Below are positions 32,468-41,057 of a stretch of DNA of 64,000 nucleotides, in pieces. The position numbers and the translations under genes were made by a program. Source of the stretch: Alkalicoccus luteus (lineage in GTDB: Bacteria > Bacillota > Bacilli > Bacillales > Salisediminibacteriaceae); the NCBI GenBank assembly GCA_052061695.1, contig JBPZEY010000009.1; one strand, given 5' to 3'. The notes below the pieces were generated by a model, which was given only the letters and a program-made list of their open reading frames with translations, searched no databases and was not told the DNA's origin. The stretch's first letter is position 1. Every line of letters begins with the position of its first letter.

Positions 32468-32950
32468 ATGAAGCAGATTTATGCGCCTCCTCACACTGTC
32501 CTACCGGATAAGCCGCTGACCGTATTTATTATTGGCATGCGCGTCAATAAGCCGCTCTCAGTTAAAAACTGGTTTCCTGTCTTTAAAGCGATGGGGCCGA
32601 TGATTAAAGAGCTTTACGAAAACAAAGACAGCGGATTTTATTCGCTGGAAACGATGTTTGGCTGGAAATCCATCCACCTTGTTCAATACTGGGAATCGGA
32701 AGAAAAGCTGTTCGCTTACGCACACGAAGATCGGCACCGTAAAGCATGGAAAACCTTTATGCAGCTGGCAAGACGCTCTACCGCAGCAGGCATTTACCAT
32801 GAAACGTATGCAGTTGAGTCATATGAAGCCATCTATGCAAACATGCCCAAATTCGGCCTTGCCAAAGCAGCCGGACACGTTCCTGTTACAGCTGAGACGC
32901 GCCAGGCTGCTGCCCGTATGCGCGCCAGCAGGGAACAAAAAGCGGAGTAA
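32468..32950 (+). CDS. DUF4188 family protein
   Basis: A 160-residue protein with PLTVFIIGMRVNKPLSVKNW at the start and VQYWESEEKLFAYA in the middle, matching DUF4188, an antibiotic-monooxygenase-like ferredoxin fold of uncertain function. The ATG at 32468 follows GAAGGAGTG that overlaps the end of padR. The pairing with PadR suggests an inducible stress or detoxification unit; this is inference. Confidence 0.8.
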   Translation: MKQIYAPPHTVLPDKPLTVFIIGMRVNKPLSVKNWFPVFKAMGPMIKELYENKDSGFYSLETMFGWKSIHLVQYWESEEKLFAYAHEDRHRKAWKTFMQLARRSTAAGIYHETYAVESYEAIYANMPKFGLAKAAGHVPVTAETRQAAARMRASREQKAE

Positions 32951-32967
32951 AAGGCACTGCTATCACC

Positions 32968-33008
32968 AAAAAAAGAAGCGTAGGCTCAAGAACTGACCCA
33001 CGCTTCTT
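32968..33008. terminator. Bidirectional terminator
   Basis: GAAGCGT/ACGCTTC stem with A and T tracts between two convergent genes. Confidence 0.65.
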
Positions 33009-33023
33009 TCCTGTATACAGCTT

Positions 33024-33767
33024 CTAAAGCACAGATGAAGTAAGATGCTCGTAGCTTTTTTTGATGCTTTTCATCGCGCCGATGCGAGACTGGTCCTGTT
33101 CCACAATCAGCCACTGCACACCGGCTTTTTCAGCTTCGCGCACGCAGGCTTCGATATCAATTCCGCCTGTGCCGAGCTCAGCAAAATCTTCCGTTCCATC
33201 TGTCGTCATGTCTTTCAAATGAATAAGCTCTGTCGAGTCCGCATACTTTTTAATCCATTCAACCGGATTTTCTCCGGCTTTCACAAGCCAGTAAATATCA
33301 ATTTCCGCTTGAATGCCAGGCGTATTCCATATTTTCTTGAGAGGAATCACCGTCTCAATCGGCTTGAGTTCGAAATCATGATGGTGGTAGCTCAAACTGA
33401 TCCCTTCCTTGCTGCAGGCAGCTGCAATACGTCGCAGGTCGCCAATCACCGCTTCATAGGCTGTAATCGAGTCGCGGTCTTCTTCATCTAAATAAGGACA
33501 GACGAGCCTTGTGCAGCCGATCGCCTGATGAAATGCAATGGTATCGTCCAGGTTATCTCGCAGCTGATCTATCGGAACATGGGAAGCTGCAGGCTTGAGA
33601 CCGGTCTCCTCCAGCAGATCCTTTACCTCATCAGCAGTAAGTCCTCCAAATCCTGCAAATTCCACTCCTTCATAGCCTACTTTGGCTACCTCGCGGAGTG
33701 TCCCTTTGAAATCCTGTTCGGCTTCTTCCCTGAGCGTGAAAAGCTGTACAGCAACTGGCAGTGTCAA
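33024..33767 (-). CDS. Sugar phosphate isomerase/epimerase (xylose isomerase-like TIM barrel)
   Basis: A 247-residue AP-endonuclease-2-like TIM barrel. Metal ligands are suggested by YEGVEFAG, SYHHHDFE, QAEIDIYW, IHLKD and LIVEQD. Such proteins isomerise or epimerise sugars or inositols; the substrate is not readable. I favour TTG 33767, six bases after AAAGGAGTG; a GTG three codons earlier lies inside that site. It diverges from an SMP-30 lactonase gene with a cre-like site between, which suggests a shared carbohydrate role. Confidence 0.88.
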   Translation of the reverse strand: MTLPVAVQLFTLREEAEQDFKGTLREVAKVGYEGVEFAGFGGLTADEVKDLLEETGLKPAASHVPIDQLRDNLDDTIAFHQAIGCTRLVCPYLDEEDRDSITAYEAVIGDLRRIAAACSKEGISLSYHHHDFELKPIETVIPLKKIWNTPGIQAEIDIYWLVKAGENPVEWIKKYADSTELIHLKDMTTDGTEDFAELGTGGIDIEACVREAEKAGVQWLIVEQDQSRIGAMKSIKKSYEHLTSSVL

Positions 33768-33781
33768 TGCATTCACTCCTT

Positions 33782-33795
33782 TGAAAGCGTTTCTC
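33782..33795. promoter_or_regulatory. cre-like CcpA site
   Basis: TGAAAGCGTTTCTC matches 12 of 14 positions of TGWAARCGYTWNCW. It lies just upstream of the isomerase gene, in the gap shared with the divergent lactonase gene, suggesting carbon catabolite control. Confidence 0.5.
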
Positions 33796-33932
33796 TTATT
33801 GTATCAGAGTTCGTTCCCATGCTTGATAAAACCGATTATTTTCTGGATTTTTACAAATCTTCGACAGCACACCATTTGCCGATTGAGGTTTCTCTTTCAG
33901 CCCGGATGGTAATAGAGTGGTGAGGTGATAAC

Positions 33933-34811
33933 ATGTCAAAAGCAGAACTCCTGTATGATGCAAAAGCGCTGCTCGCTGAAGGTCCATTCTGGGACGAAGA
34001 TAATCAACAGCTTATATGGGTGGATATTGAAGGGAAAAACGTTCATTTTCTTGATCCATTAGGTGAAAATGAAACACATTCATTCGATCAGCGGGTCGGC
34101 TGTGCTGTTCGCTCCATCAGCGGAGATATCTACGCCGGTCTTGACCATGGGTTCTACCGGTATGATCCGGAATCAGGCGAGCTCCACAGCATCTATGATC
34201 CGGAAGAAGATAAACCAGGGAACCGTTTTAATGATGGAAAATGCGATCCGAAAGGCCGTTTTTTTGCAGGAACGATGGTGTTGGAAGGGGAAGACGGGGA
34301 CGCTGCCCTATACTGCCTGAACGGCGGCAGAACCGTCTCCACTGTGTTGACCGGTGCAACCGTATCAAATGGAATGGCGTGGGATGAACGCAAAGAAGTG
34401 TTTTATTATATCGATACGCCGACGCACGAAATCCGCCGCTATCCATACAACTTTGAAGATGGCACACTTGGCGAGCCGGATGTTGTGTATACTGCTCCTG
34501 ACGACGGCGGACACCCCGACGGGATGACAATCGATGAAGAAGGTAAGCTCTGGGTCGCCTTTTTTGATGGCGGCTGCGTGCGGCGCATCTGTCCGGATGA
34601 GCAGCAGGTGCTGGAAACGGTCGAAGTCGCTGCTACGAACGTTACTTCCTGCTGCTTCGGCGGCAAAAATATGGATGAACTGTTTATTACGACCGGACGC
34701 GAAGGCCGGACCGACGAAGAACTGGAACAGGAGCCTCATGCAGGTGGTATATTCAAATACCGTCCGGGTGTCTCCGGGGCTAAATCCTACCGCTATGATG
34801 ATCAGGCATAA
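33933..34811 (+). CDS. SMP-30/gluconolactonase family protein
   Basis: A 292-residue six-bladed beta-propeller lactonase. LLAEGPFWDEDNQQLIWVDI, NRFNDGKCDPKGRFFAGTM, SNGMAWDERKEVFYYIDT and HPDGMTIDEEGKLWVAFF carry the expected metal ligands (Glu, Asn, Asn, Asp). It would hydrolyse a sugar lactone such as glucono- or arabinonolactone. GAGGTGATAAC precedes the ATG. Its stop abuts the convergent Nmad3 gene with no terminator in between. Confidence 0.92.
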   Translation: MSKAELLYDAKALLAEGPFWDEDNQQLIWVDIEGKNVHFLDPLGENETHSFDQRVGCAVRSISGDIYAGLDHGFYRYDPESGELHSIYDPEEDKPGNRFNDGKCDPKGRFFAGTMVLEGEDGDAALYCLNGGRTVSTVLTGATVSNGMAWDERKEVFYYIDTPTHEIRRYPYNFEDGTLGEPDVVYTAPDDGGHPDGMTIDEEGKLWVAFFDGGCVRRICPDEQQVLETVEVAATNVTSCCFGGKNMDELFITTGREGRTDEELEQEPHAGGIFKYRPGVSGAKSYRYDDQA

Positions 34812-35708
34812 TCAGGAATAGGCAGAGCGGAACAGCTGCTCGACCCAATCTCTTGACTGTGAATCAAGTTTACTGATGTACTCCTGTCCGCGGGCCGAGG
34901 ATTGGACATAATAATCGCTCTTGCTGGCCTGCAGCCAATTTTCTTCTTTCTGCAAGTACGTAGGTCGATAAGCCTCTTCATAGAACAAGGCCGGAAGCCT
35001 CCATATTCCCGGTCTGTTTTTGTGTAAAGACGATGACAGCTGCAGCTCTGGTTTTAATCGCGGAAAATACCCGCTTCCGGGAATCCCGCTGCCAGGAAAT
35101 AATTCAGCAGCAGCTGCATAGAGGGTATTGTTCTTCTTTCGGAACGCTTCAGCGGTACCGTGAGGATGGAAGCGCCGAACCTCTTCAGGCACCTGCTCAG
35201 GCAAGGTCCACACGTCTCCAACCCGCAGCCACCCGTATAAGAAGTAGACTCCTTCTGTCCAGCCTGCTTCCGGATCGAGCTTGTGCAGCCGTGCCGGAAG
35301 CGGCTTAAACCGGCTGAAAAAAAGAAAAAGGCTCCCCTTCCCTGTTTCATGACCGTGCAGATGACCTGCTGCAGCACCTGACTGGCCGAAAACGCCAAAA
35401 TCCGGACCAGCATCCAGCCATTCCGGTTTCCCGAGCACGGGATCATAGTGGGCCTTTCCTTCAGAAGCTGCTTTGGCACGGCTGCTGTATCGAAGAGCCG
35501 GATGCTGAATCAGCTCGTACATCGACGAAGCGTTAAGGCCGGGAAGCGCGTCTGACGAAAGCGTCAGGTCACGATAGCGGAAAGCTTCCCGTTTTTCCGT
35601 TTCCGGGATCGGGAGTACCACATATTTCCCCGTTTCAGGATCATACGGGGAATAGCCATAGCCAGCTGATGAGTCAAATCCTTTCCGGCTGAAGATTAGG
35701 TTTTCCAT
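34812..35708 (-). CDS. Nmad3-domain protein (nucleotide modification associated domain 3)
   Basis: A 298-residue protein opening with NLIFSRKGFDSSAGYG and later VLPIPE, FGQSGAAAGHLHGH and GSLFLFFSRF, which fit the Nmad3 family. The family was predicted from phage and bacterial neighbourhoods linked to modified DNA bases; no activity is proven. Here it stands among metabolic genes, with no methylase, hypermodification or restriction genes nearby, so the function is open. ATG 35708 is used because AAAGGTG lies nine bases upstream. It is convergent with the lactonase gene. Confidence 0.78.
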   Translation of the reverse strand: MENLIFSRKGFDSSAGYGYSPYDPETGKYVVLPIPETEKREAFRYRDLTLSSDALPGLNASSMYELIQHPALRYSSRAKAASEGKAHYDPVLGKPEWLDAGPDFGVFGQSGAAAGHLHGHETGKGSLFLFFSRFKPLPARLHKLDPEAGWTEGVYFLYGWLRVGDVWTLPEQVPEEVRRFHPHGTAEAFRKKNNTLYAAAAELFPGSGIPGSGYFPRLKPELQLSSSLHKNRPGIWRLPALFYEEAYRPTYLQKEENWLQASKSDYYVQSSARGQEYISKLDSQSRDWVEQLFRSAYS

Positions 35709-35782
35709 TTTTCCCACACCTTTCTCATCTCGGTTTCATCGGCTTCGTTCAGGGAAAAGGAAACCAATGGAGGTGAAGCATT

Positions 35783-36565
35783 ATGCCCTATTTTACATCA
35801 AATTCATTAAAGCTTTATTACGAAGATACAGGCACCGGCCCTCCGCTGCTCCTGTTTCCACCGCCGGCCCTCGGAAGCTCGCCGTTTATTCCCCAGCAGG
35901 AAGCGCTGCCGACTGGCATCCGGCTCCTGACATTCCACCCGCGCGGCAACGGGTACAGCGAAACAGACGGCAAAGAAACAATAGCCTCGTGGGCTGATGA
36001 TGCAGCAGCCCTTCTGGATCACCTGGGAATTGAACAGGCGGCGCTGTGCGGCTATTCCATGGGAGGGGCACCTGTGCAGGATTTTGCTATCCGCTATCCC
36101 GAACGTGCTGCTTGCCTTCTGCTGCTCTGCACGTTCCCTGAAGTCAATACGAAACTGCTCGAAAAGAAGATCGGGCTCGGTGAACTGCTTACCGAAAAGC
36201 AGTGGACAGGCATTCTCGGCCGTGCTCTCGGAACGACGCATTCCGCGCGCACCGATATCGAAAAAAACGTATGGGGAACGGCGGAGCAGTCAGACTCTGA
36301 AGCGATCAGGCGTCTATACACGAGCGGGCGCCATTACTCAGCTTTACCGAAGCTATCCTCCGTTCGTGCACCTGTCTATTATATTTACGGACGCTGGGAT
36401 CCAATTGCCCTTCCATATGTGAATCAATATAAGGCCGTTATCCCGCATGCTCGGTTTATTCGCATATCAGAGGGATTTCACCAGCTCCCGACACGCGCTT
36501 CAAGTCAGGTTAACAGCATCATCCGCTCGATTGTAAAGGAGGAGGACGCACCTCATGCCGACTAA
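35783..36565 (+). CDS. Alpha/beta hydrolase
   Basis: A 260-residue hydrolase. The nucleophile elbow is GYSMGG, the oxyanion region lies in LLLFPPPALGSS, the acid is probably Asp in YGRWDPIA and the His is in SEGFHQLP. Substrate unknown. GGAGGTGAAGC precedes the ATG. The DUF2071 gene starts inside its last codons, so the two are coupled. Confidence 0.9.
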   Translation: MPYFTSNSLKLYYEDTGTGPPLLLFPPPALGSSPFIPQQEALPTGIRLLTFHPRGNGYSETDGKETIASWADDAAALLDHLGIEQAALCGYSMGGAPVQDFAIRYPERAACLLLLCTFPEVNTKLLEKKIGLGELLTEKQWTGILGRALGTTHSARTDIEKNVWGTAEQSDSEAIRRLYTSGRHYSALPKLSSVRAPVYYIYGRWDPIALPYVNQYKAVIPHARFIRISEGFHQLPTRASSQVNSIIRSIVKEEDAPHAD

Positions 36566-37232
36566 ACCGACTGCGACGCAGACGTGGGAAAACATGCTGC
36601 TTTACCATTTGGAGGTAGACCCGAACAGATTGGCTGAAGCGCTGCCAGAACCGTTCCAGCCATCCCTTTTTGAAGGAAAAGCCTGGCTGACAACGGCCTG
36701 CTTTACGTGCCGAAGCAGCAGTGCTGTTTTTTTCGGCCGTTCGCTCTCACTGCCTGTATACGAAGAAGTGCAGGTACGCACCTACCTCGACTACGACGGC
36801 GATCCGGGTCTTTACATGTTTTCATCTGATGTGTCCCACCGCTCGGTCGTTAAAGGGGCGAGATTGACGCTGAAGCTTCCTTTTTACGAAGCATCAATCG
36901 AACGGCGCCGGGATACGGCCTACCACGTCATGAGTAAACGGCTGACAAGCGATGCACGCTTCCAGGCTGCATTCCGGCCTGGAACGCAGCGGGATACAAC
37001 GACTTTTGCCGACTGGGCAGGAAATCGTTCTTGTATGTGGAAGAAAACGAAGAACGGTGTTGAGAAAGCAGTTATTAATCCCGGCGGCTGGGATCTGTAC
37101 GAAGCCGAAGCCGAGGTCTCTTCCTCCGGTATGTACCCGTTTCTTGCGGAGGATGCCTTTACCGGACGTTCGAGGGTCCAATTTTGCCCGGAGCGCGTGA
37201 CCCACTTTTATCCGTTCCAGCGGACGCGCTGA
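36555..37232 (+). CDS. DUF2071 (YqjF family) protein
   Basis: A 225-residue protein of the YqjF/DUF2071 family, a beta-barrel fold distantly like acetoacetate decarboxylase, with no settled function. Visible blocks are YEEVQVRTYLDYDGDPGLYM, ARLTLKLPFYEA and a terminal RVQFCPERV. Its ATG overlaps the hydrolase stop by 11 bases after AAAGGAGGAGG. The HAD phosphatase gene follows after 36 bases. Confidence 0.85.
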   Translation: MPTKPTATQTWENMLLYHLEVDPNRLAEALPEPFQPSLFEGKAWLTTACFTCRSSSAVFFGRSLSLPVYEEVQVRTYLDYDGDPGLYMFSSDVSHRSVVKGARLTLKLPFYEASIERRRDTAYHVMSKRLTSDARFQAAFRPGTQRDTTTFADWAGNRSCMWKKTKNGVEKAVINPGGWDLYEAEAEVSSSGMYPFLAEDAFTGRSRVQFCPERVTHFYPFQRTR

Positions 37233-37268
37233 TATGATAGGCTTAGAGAAGAGACTGGAGGCGGTACG

Positions 37269-37925
37269 ATGACAAATTGGGCGTTTGTATCTGACTTTGA
37301 CGGCACGATTTCACAAAAGGATTTTTACTGGATTGTGATCGAGAAATACTTCCCCGAAGGAGAAGCACTTTATCATAAATGGCAGAACGGCGAAATGAAG
37401 GACATAGACTTTTTGAACACCATATTTGCCTCTATCGGGCAGCCTGAGGAGACGATTAAACAGGATATCGCGGGCATCCCCCTCGACCCTCACGTCAAAC
37501 CATTCATCGAACAAATCAAAAAAGCCGGCGGTGATTTTATTATCATCAGCGCCGGATGTGAGTATTATATTCACGAACTGTTGGCACTTGCGGGTATTCA
37601 CGATGTACCGGTCTATTCCAATCCCGGCCACGTTGAGAACGGCGGCCTTCATTTGACCCCTGATCCGGCAGACCGCTTTTATCACGAGCGCTACGGCATC
37701 GATAAAAAAGCTGTGATGCAGGAGCTCGGCAGCCGGTACGATACGCTCTTTTTTGCAGGAGACAGTGAACCGGATTCTCATCCGGCATCTCTTGCGACGG
37801 TGACTTACGCAATGAAAAAGCTGCCGCCTATTCTTGATCGAATGGGAACGCCGTATGAGAAGGCAGATGATTTTTCGGATATAGCGTCAGACTTAAAAAA
37901 GCGAGGCGTACTTGACCGGTCATGA
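37269..37925 (+). CDS. MtnX-like HAD-IB phosphatase
   Basis: A 218-residue HAD phosphatase. VSDFDGTISQKD holds the nucleophile and acid/base Asp, IIISAGCEYY the motif-II Ser, and AGDSEPD motif III. It resembles MtnX, which dephosphorylates a methionine-salvage intermediate, but no mtn genes are adjacent, so the substrate is uncertain. GGAGGCGGTACG precedes the ATG. It overlaps the convergent DinB gene by 6 bases. Confidence 0.85.
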   Translation: MTNWAFVSDFDGTISQKDFYWIVIEKYFPEGEALYHKWQNGEMKDIDFLNTIFASIGQPEETIKQDIAGIPLDPHVKPFIEQIKKAGGDFIIISAGCEYYIHELLALAGIHDVPVYSNPGHVENGGLHLTPDPADRFYHERYGIDKKAVMQELGSRYDTLFFAGDSEPDSHPASLATVTYAMKKLPPILDRMGTPYEKADDFSDIASDLKKRGVLDRS

Positions 37926-38384
37926 CCGTCGGTACGCCTGGTTTCTGTCGTGCAAAAACGTTTCAATCTGCAGCTGATGGTGTTCATCGTGCGCGCCGAA
38001 AAAGGCATCGAGCTCCGCTGGGGTCCACGTTTTGTCAGAACCTTGCTGTGGCACGCTCTCCGGCGCAGTTTCCTTCAGCATGGTAACAAGTGCCTGTCTC
38101 GTTTCAATAAAATCGCGAATGAGGCGGTGCGCACTGCGTCCTTCAAGAGCTGCAACAGCGGACCGATTGTAGACATCCGGCACCGGAAACGGCGGAATTG
38201 GTTTTCCTGCCTGCATAGCTGGCATTACGGACTCCAGCAGGAAACGGTCCCAGTAAAATAAATGCCCGATTATTTCTCTCGTTCCCCACTTTGCCGGGGC
38301 GGTCGGCGTTTTCAGCCATGTTTCATTCTGTTCCTCCAGCATCCCTGCAAAGGGGATGATCGCTTCCATTTTCCATTCTGCCAT
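37920..38384 (-). CDS. DinB-like four-helix protein
   Basis: A 154-residue protein of the DinB/YfiT-like metal-binding four-helix bundle type. WGTREIIGHLFYWDRFL and GAHDEHHQLQIETFL supply the His residues. Members include thiol S-transferases; the activity here is unknown. ATG 38384 has GGAGG at eight bases; a start five codons earlier overlaps that site. Confidence 0.82.
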   Translation of the reverse strand: MAEWKMEAIIPFAGMLEEQNETWLKTPTAPAKWGTREIIGHLFYWDRFLLESVMPAMQAGKPIPPFPVPDVYNRSAVAALEGRSAHRLIRDFIETRQALVTMLKETAPESVPQQGSDKTWTPAELDAFFGAHDEHHQLQIETFLHDRNQAYRRS

Positions 38385-38584
38385 GTCACATTCCTCCATA
38401 CTGCATGTACGTGCTACGTTTCAGTATCACGGTTACAGGACCTTTCTGTCAAACGCGGGTCCTCCTGCTGGTTTCTAATCTCCTGTGTATATGTGCTTAT
38501 TTCCCTCGGTTTTTTGTTAATATCTGACTCAACAGGGTACAGGCAATTAGAAAGCCAATCGCGCTAACTGAAAGGAGCTTACCA

Positions 38585-39094
38585 ATGGGATTTTTCTCGT
38601 CTGACAAAGATAAGGACAGCAAGATGCCAAAACAAAACGACCGTTACATTCTTGCGATGGAAGAATTTCAAAAGGCGAAATTCTCAGATGACGAAAAAGC
38701 CCGGGAATATTTGCAGCTTGCGTTCCGGGAGGCAGAAAATAACGTATTCGATATGCACTTCTGGTACAATCACGCCATCGATTATTATTGCAGACAGCTG
38801 AGCGACCCGGAAGCAGAAGCAAAGTGCCTGCAGCTGTGCAAGGAAAATATGGCAATAGCTCCTGATATTATCGCAGCGTATAAAAACGAATATCATAAAG
38901 AATCATTGCTGGACTTTATCCCCCCGTCTATTCCTGCCTTTTTAACAGCAGCAGAAATTTATGAGGCAAATGGGGAATACAGCAATGCGGCTGAGGTCAG
39001 TGAAAAAGCAGCGGAGCTTCGCCTGCGCGACGGAACCCCGGGCGGTTTTAAAGCGAGAAAAGAACGGCTGGAAAAAAAACTTTACCGCACCTGA
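38585..39094 (+). CDS. Hypothetical protein with TPR-like helices (169 aa)
   Basis: I do not recognise a named family. The 169-residue protein begins MGFFSSDKDKDSKMPKQND and is then helical, with paired Ala/Leu-rich helices (EYLQLAFREAENN, AFLTAAEIYEANGEYSNAA) that resemble tetratricopeptide repeats. It is cytosolic by sequence. AAGGAGCTTACC precedes the ATG. Upstream, TGTTAA-N14-GGGTAC (38515-38540) is a weak sigma-B-like promoter. A terminator follows. Confidence 0.75.
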   Translation: MGFFSSDKDKDSKMPKQNDRYILAMEEFQKAKFSDDEKAREYLQLAFREAENNVFDMHFWYNHAIDYYCRQLSDPEAEAKCLQLCKENMAIAPDIIAAYKNEYHKESLLDFIPPSIPAFLTAAEIYEANGEYSNAAEVSEKAAELRLRDGTPGGFKARKERLEKKLYRT

Positions 39095-39122
39095 GTCAAA
39101 GATGAACAGATTGCATGTTGCT

Positions 39123-39157
39123 TACCCCCTGCCCAACGCTGGCGGGGGCTTCTTGTT
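39123..39157 (+). terminator. Terminator of the 169-aa gene
   Basis: Stem CCCCCTGCC/GGCGGGGG followed by CTTCTTGTT. Confidence 0.65.
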
Positions 39158-39208
39158 GCTAACTGGTTTACGGCCTGCTGTTGAGTTGATAAGCACGAGC
39201 TGACCATT

Positions 39209-39238
39209 AAAAAATGCCTCAGGCAAACCCTGAAGCAT
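39209..39238 (-). terminator. Terminator of the 71-aa gene
   Basis: Minus strand ATGCTTCAGG/CCTGAGGCAT followed by six T. Confidence 0.85.
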
Positions 39239-39255
39239 ACTGGTGAAGCCTGTGC

Positions 39256-39471
39256 CTATTCATTTTCTTCAAAGATCACTTCGAGTTTGGCTACATCTCG
39301 GAAATGAACCATATACTCTTCACCGTCACTTGTGTGAAGCGCAATTTTTTCTCTGCTCTTTCGCTTTTCCTTCAGCATGCTGACAATTTCGTTGTCCCCG
39401 GTGATTTCTCTTTCCGGATCGAGCGCTGCTACATGTTTTTTGCCATCCTTAAACGTATACACCATTTTCAT
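39256..39471 (-). CDS. Hypothetical small protein (71 aa)
   Basis: A 71-residue soluble protein, MKMVYTFKDGKKHVAALDPE at the start and DVAKLEVIFEENE at the end, probably a small beta-barrel by its alternating pattern. I know no function. CGGAGGTGACAAACG precedes the ATG and a clean terminator follows, so it is very likely expressed as a single gene. Confidence 0.78.
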   Translation of the reverse strand: MKMVYTFKDGKKHVAALDPEREITGDNEIVSMLKEKRKSREKIALHTSDGEEYMVHFRDVAKLEVIFEENE

Positions 39472-39653
39472 CGTTTGTCACCTCCGGTTATGGTGATATG
39501 ATACCCTACTTCTTCCGGAAATTAACGCCTATGTTCGAAATAGATCGCCGATCACACACACCAGCCGTGATCATACAGAACAAAACAGCTATCTGCAGGA
39601 AGACAATCCCTCTCACCTGTGTGGGCGATTAACCCATCTTCAAACGGACGAAA

Positions 39654-39692
39654 GAAAAGCCTCCGCTCGTGAAAGCGGAGGCTTCGTTTTCT
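39654..39692 (-). terminator. Terminator of the NlpC/P60 gene
   Basis: Stem AAGCCTCCGCT/AGCGGAGGCTT followed on the minus strand by TTCTTTC. Confidence 0.8.
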
Positions 39693-39693
39693 A

Positions 39694-40413
39694 TTACATG
39701 CTGCGTGCACCGATGTACGTGCTGCTCCAATAAGGGTTTGTGCTCATATTGGAAATCGTTACACCTGTAGAAGATCCAGCGTGAATAAATTCATTGTTTC
39801 CTAGGTAAATCCCTGCGTGGGAAGGACCTGTACGTGTTTCAAAGAATACGAGATCTCCCGGCTGCGGGTTGGATACCGGTGTACCTGCACTCCACATTCC
39901 AGCTACTGTACGTGGTACATTTTCACCGTTCTGCTGGAACGCATACTGGATGAAACCGCTGCAGTCAAATCCGGATGGGCTCGTACCGCCCCATACGTAA
40001 GGAGATCCAGTCAAGCTGCGTGCTGTAGAAATAATACCGTCCGCATTGCTTACATCACTTGTTCCCGCTACCTGGGAAGAAGAATCAGAGCTTGATGAGC
40101 TGGATCCGGAAGATGCTGTGCTGCCGAAACCGTCAAGACCTAAAGAAGACTGTGTTGCTGGTCCAGCTGTCCCGTAGAAGTTTCCTGCCGGGCTGGAAAT
40201 ACCATTTGAAGACTGGTAATCCTGCACTGCTGAAAGCGTCAATGGACCAAATACGCCATCCACGTTAGAAGAGCTATTATATCCTGCATCTGCTAAAGAT
40301 TCCTGCAGTTCTCGAACATCGTCACCACGATCTCCCATACTCATCGCGTCTGTTACCGTTGGTGCTGCAAAAATCGCTCCGGCTACTGCTAGGCTAAGTG
40401 CAAATTTTTTCAT
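39694..40413 (-). CDS. Secreted peptidoglycan endopeptidase: PG-binding + NlpC/P60
   Basis: A 239-residue exported cell-wall hydrolase. A signal peptide ends around AAPTVTDA; residues 24-90 form a PG_binding_1 domain (GDRGDDVRELQESL, VDGVFGPLTLSAVQDYQ); a Ser-rich linker (about 95-120) leads to an NlpC/P60 domain with catalytic Cys in GFDCSGFIQ, His in SHAGIYLG and a third polar residue in FIHAGSS. It would cleave D-Glu-diamino acid bonds in stem peptides. Single gene with its own terminator and a possible WalR site upstream. Confidence 0.93.
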   Translation of the reverse strand: MKKFALSLAVAGAIFAAPTVTDAMSMGDRGDDVRELQESLADAGYNSSSNVDGVFGPLTLSAVQDYQSSNGISSPAGNFYGTAGPATQSSLGLDGFGSTASSGSSSSSSDSSSQVAGTSDVSNADGIISTARSLTGSPYVWGGTSPSGFDCSGFIQYAFQQNGENVPRTVAGMWSAGTPVSNPQPGDLVFFETRTGPSHAGIYLGNNEFIHAGSSTGVTISNMSTNPYWSSTYIGARSM

Positions 40414-40579
40414 GTGTAAACACTCCCACTTTCTCTCTAATTTTTTTAAGGTTTCTCTTTATCTTTTAGGTAATCTGTTTAGATTTAAACTGTATTTTTT
40501 CGCTAACAGGTTTCACTGTACAGATGATCGGGTAATAATAAAACCCCTTTTGTTTATTGTTATTGTTTTAACATTGCTT

Positions 40580-40596
40580 TGTTATCTCCCTGTAAT
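40580..40596 (+). promoter_or_regulatory. Candidate WalR (YycF) box
   Basis: TGTTAT-CTCCC-TGTAAT matches TGTWAH-N5-TGTWAH exactly, 167 bases upstream of the NlpC/P60 gene but on the opposite strand. WalR controls murein hydrolases in Bacillus. Confidence 0.3.
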
Positions 40597-40996
40597 ATCT
40601 GTATTGTTCTCGTTAAATTAATAGACAAAAAACGCGTAACCTTCAAAAAGATAGTAAATTAACGGCTCTTTTTCTTATTTTTCAGTTAATTATTCAGGTT
40701 TTTCAGTTTCTTTATAGAAAGGTTTGTTATCCCGTACGGTTGAATAGGAGGAAACATCACCGCCTTTCGTGAGGCTTGGCTTATTCAGACTGCTCAGCTT
40801 CCCCGCTCGGGATCTTTTCAGCTCATTCCACCACAAATGTCTCTTGTTCTCGCTTCGTTCACCCACGCTGCAAAGCAAACGAGTGAAACTGTTTCCTCCT
40901 TTTTCTAAAAGGAAAAGCGAAGAATAAGAAGGCGCAGGCGTATTATCTTTATATCAATCTCAGCCATTAGCAGATCTTTTAAGCAAGGGCCCTTGT

Positions 40997-41026
40997 TAGA
41001 CATTGCCTCTCGCCTCCAGCTATACT
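40997..41026 (+). promoter_or_regulatory. Sigma-A promoter of the Cof-type HAD gene
   Basis: TAGACA, 18 bases, TATACT, 32 bases before the TTG start. The rest of the 644-base gap 40414-41057 holds only AT-rich leader sequence and a start-less 62-codon minus-strand frame at 40690-40878. Confidence 0.5.
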
Positions 41027-41057
41027 AAACATAACTTGATTCAAGGAGGAAGCCGCT

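Noticed and set aside
40690..40878. 62-codon minus-strand frame upstream of the Cof-type HAD gene
   Set aside because: TTG start without a ribosome site and a composition that looks like non-coding leader or relict sequence.
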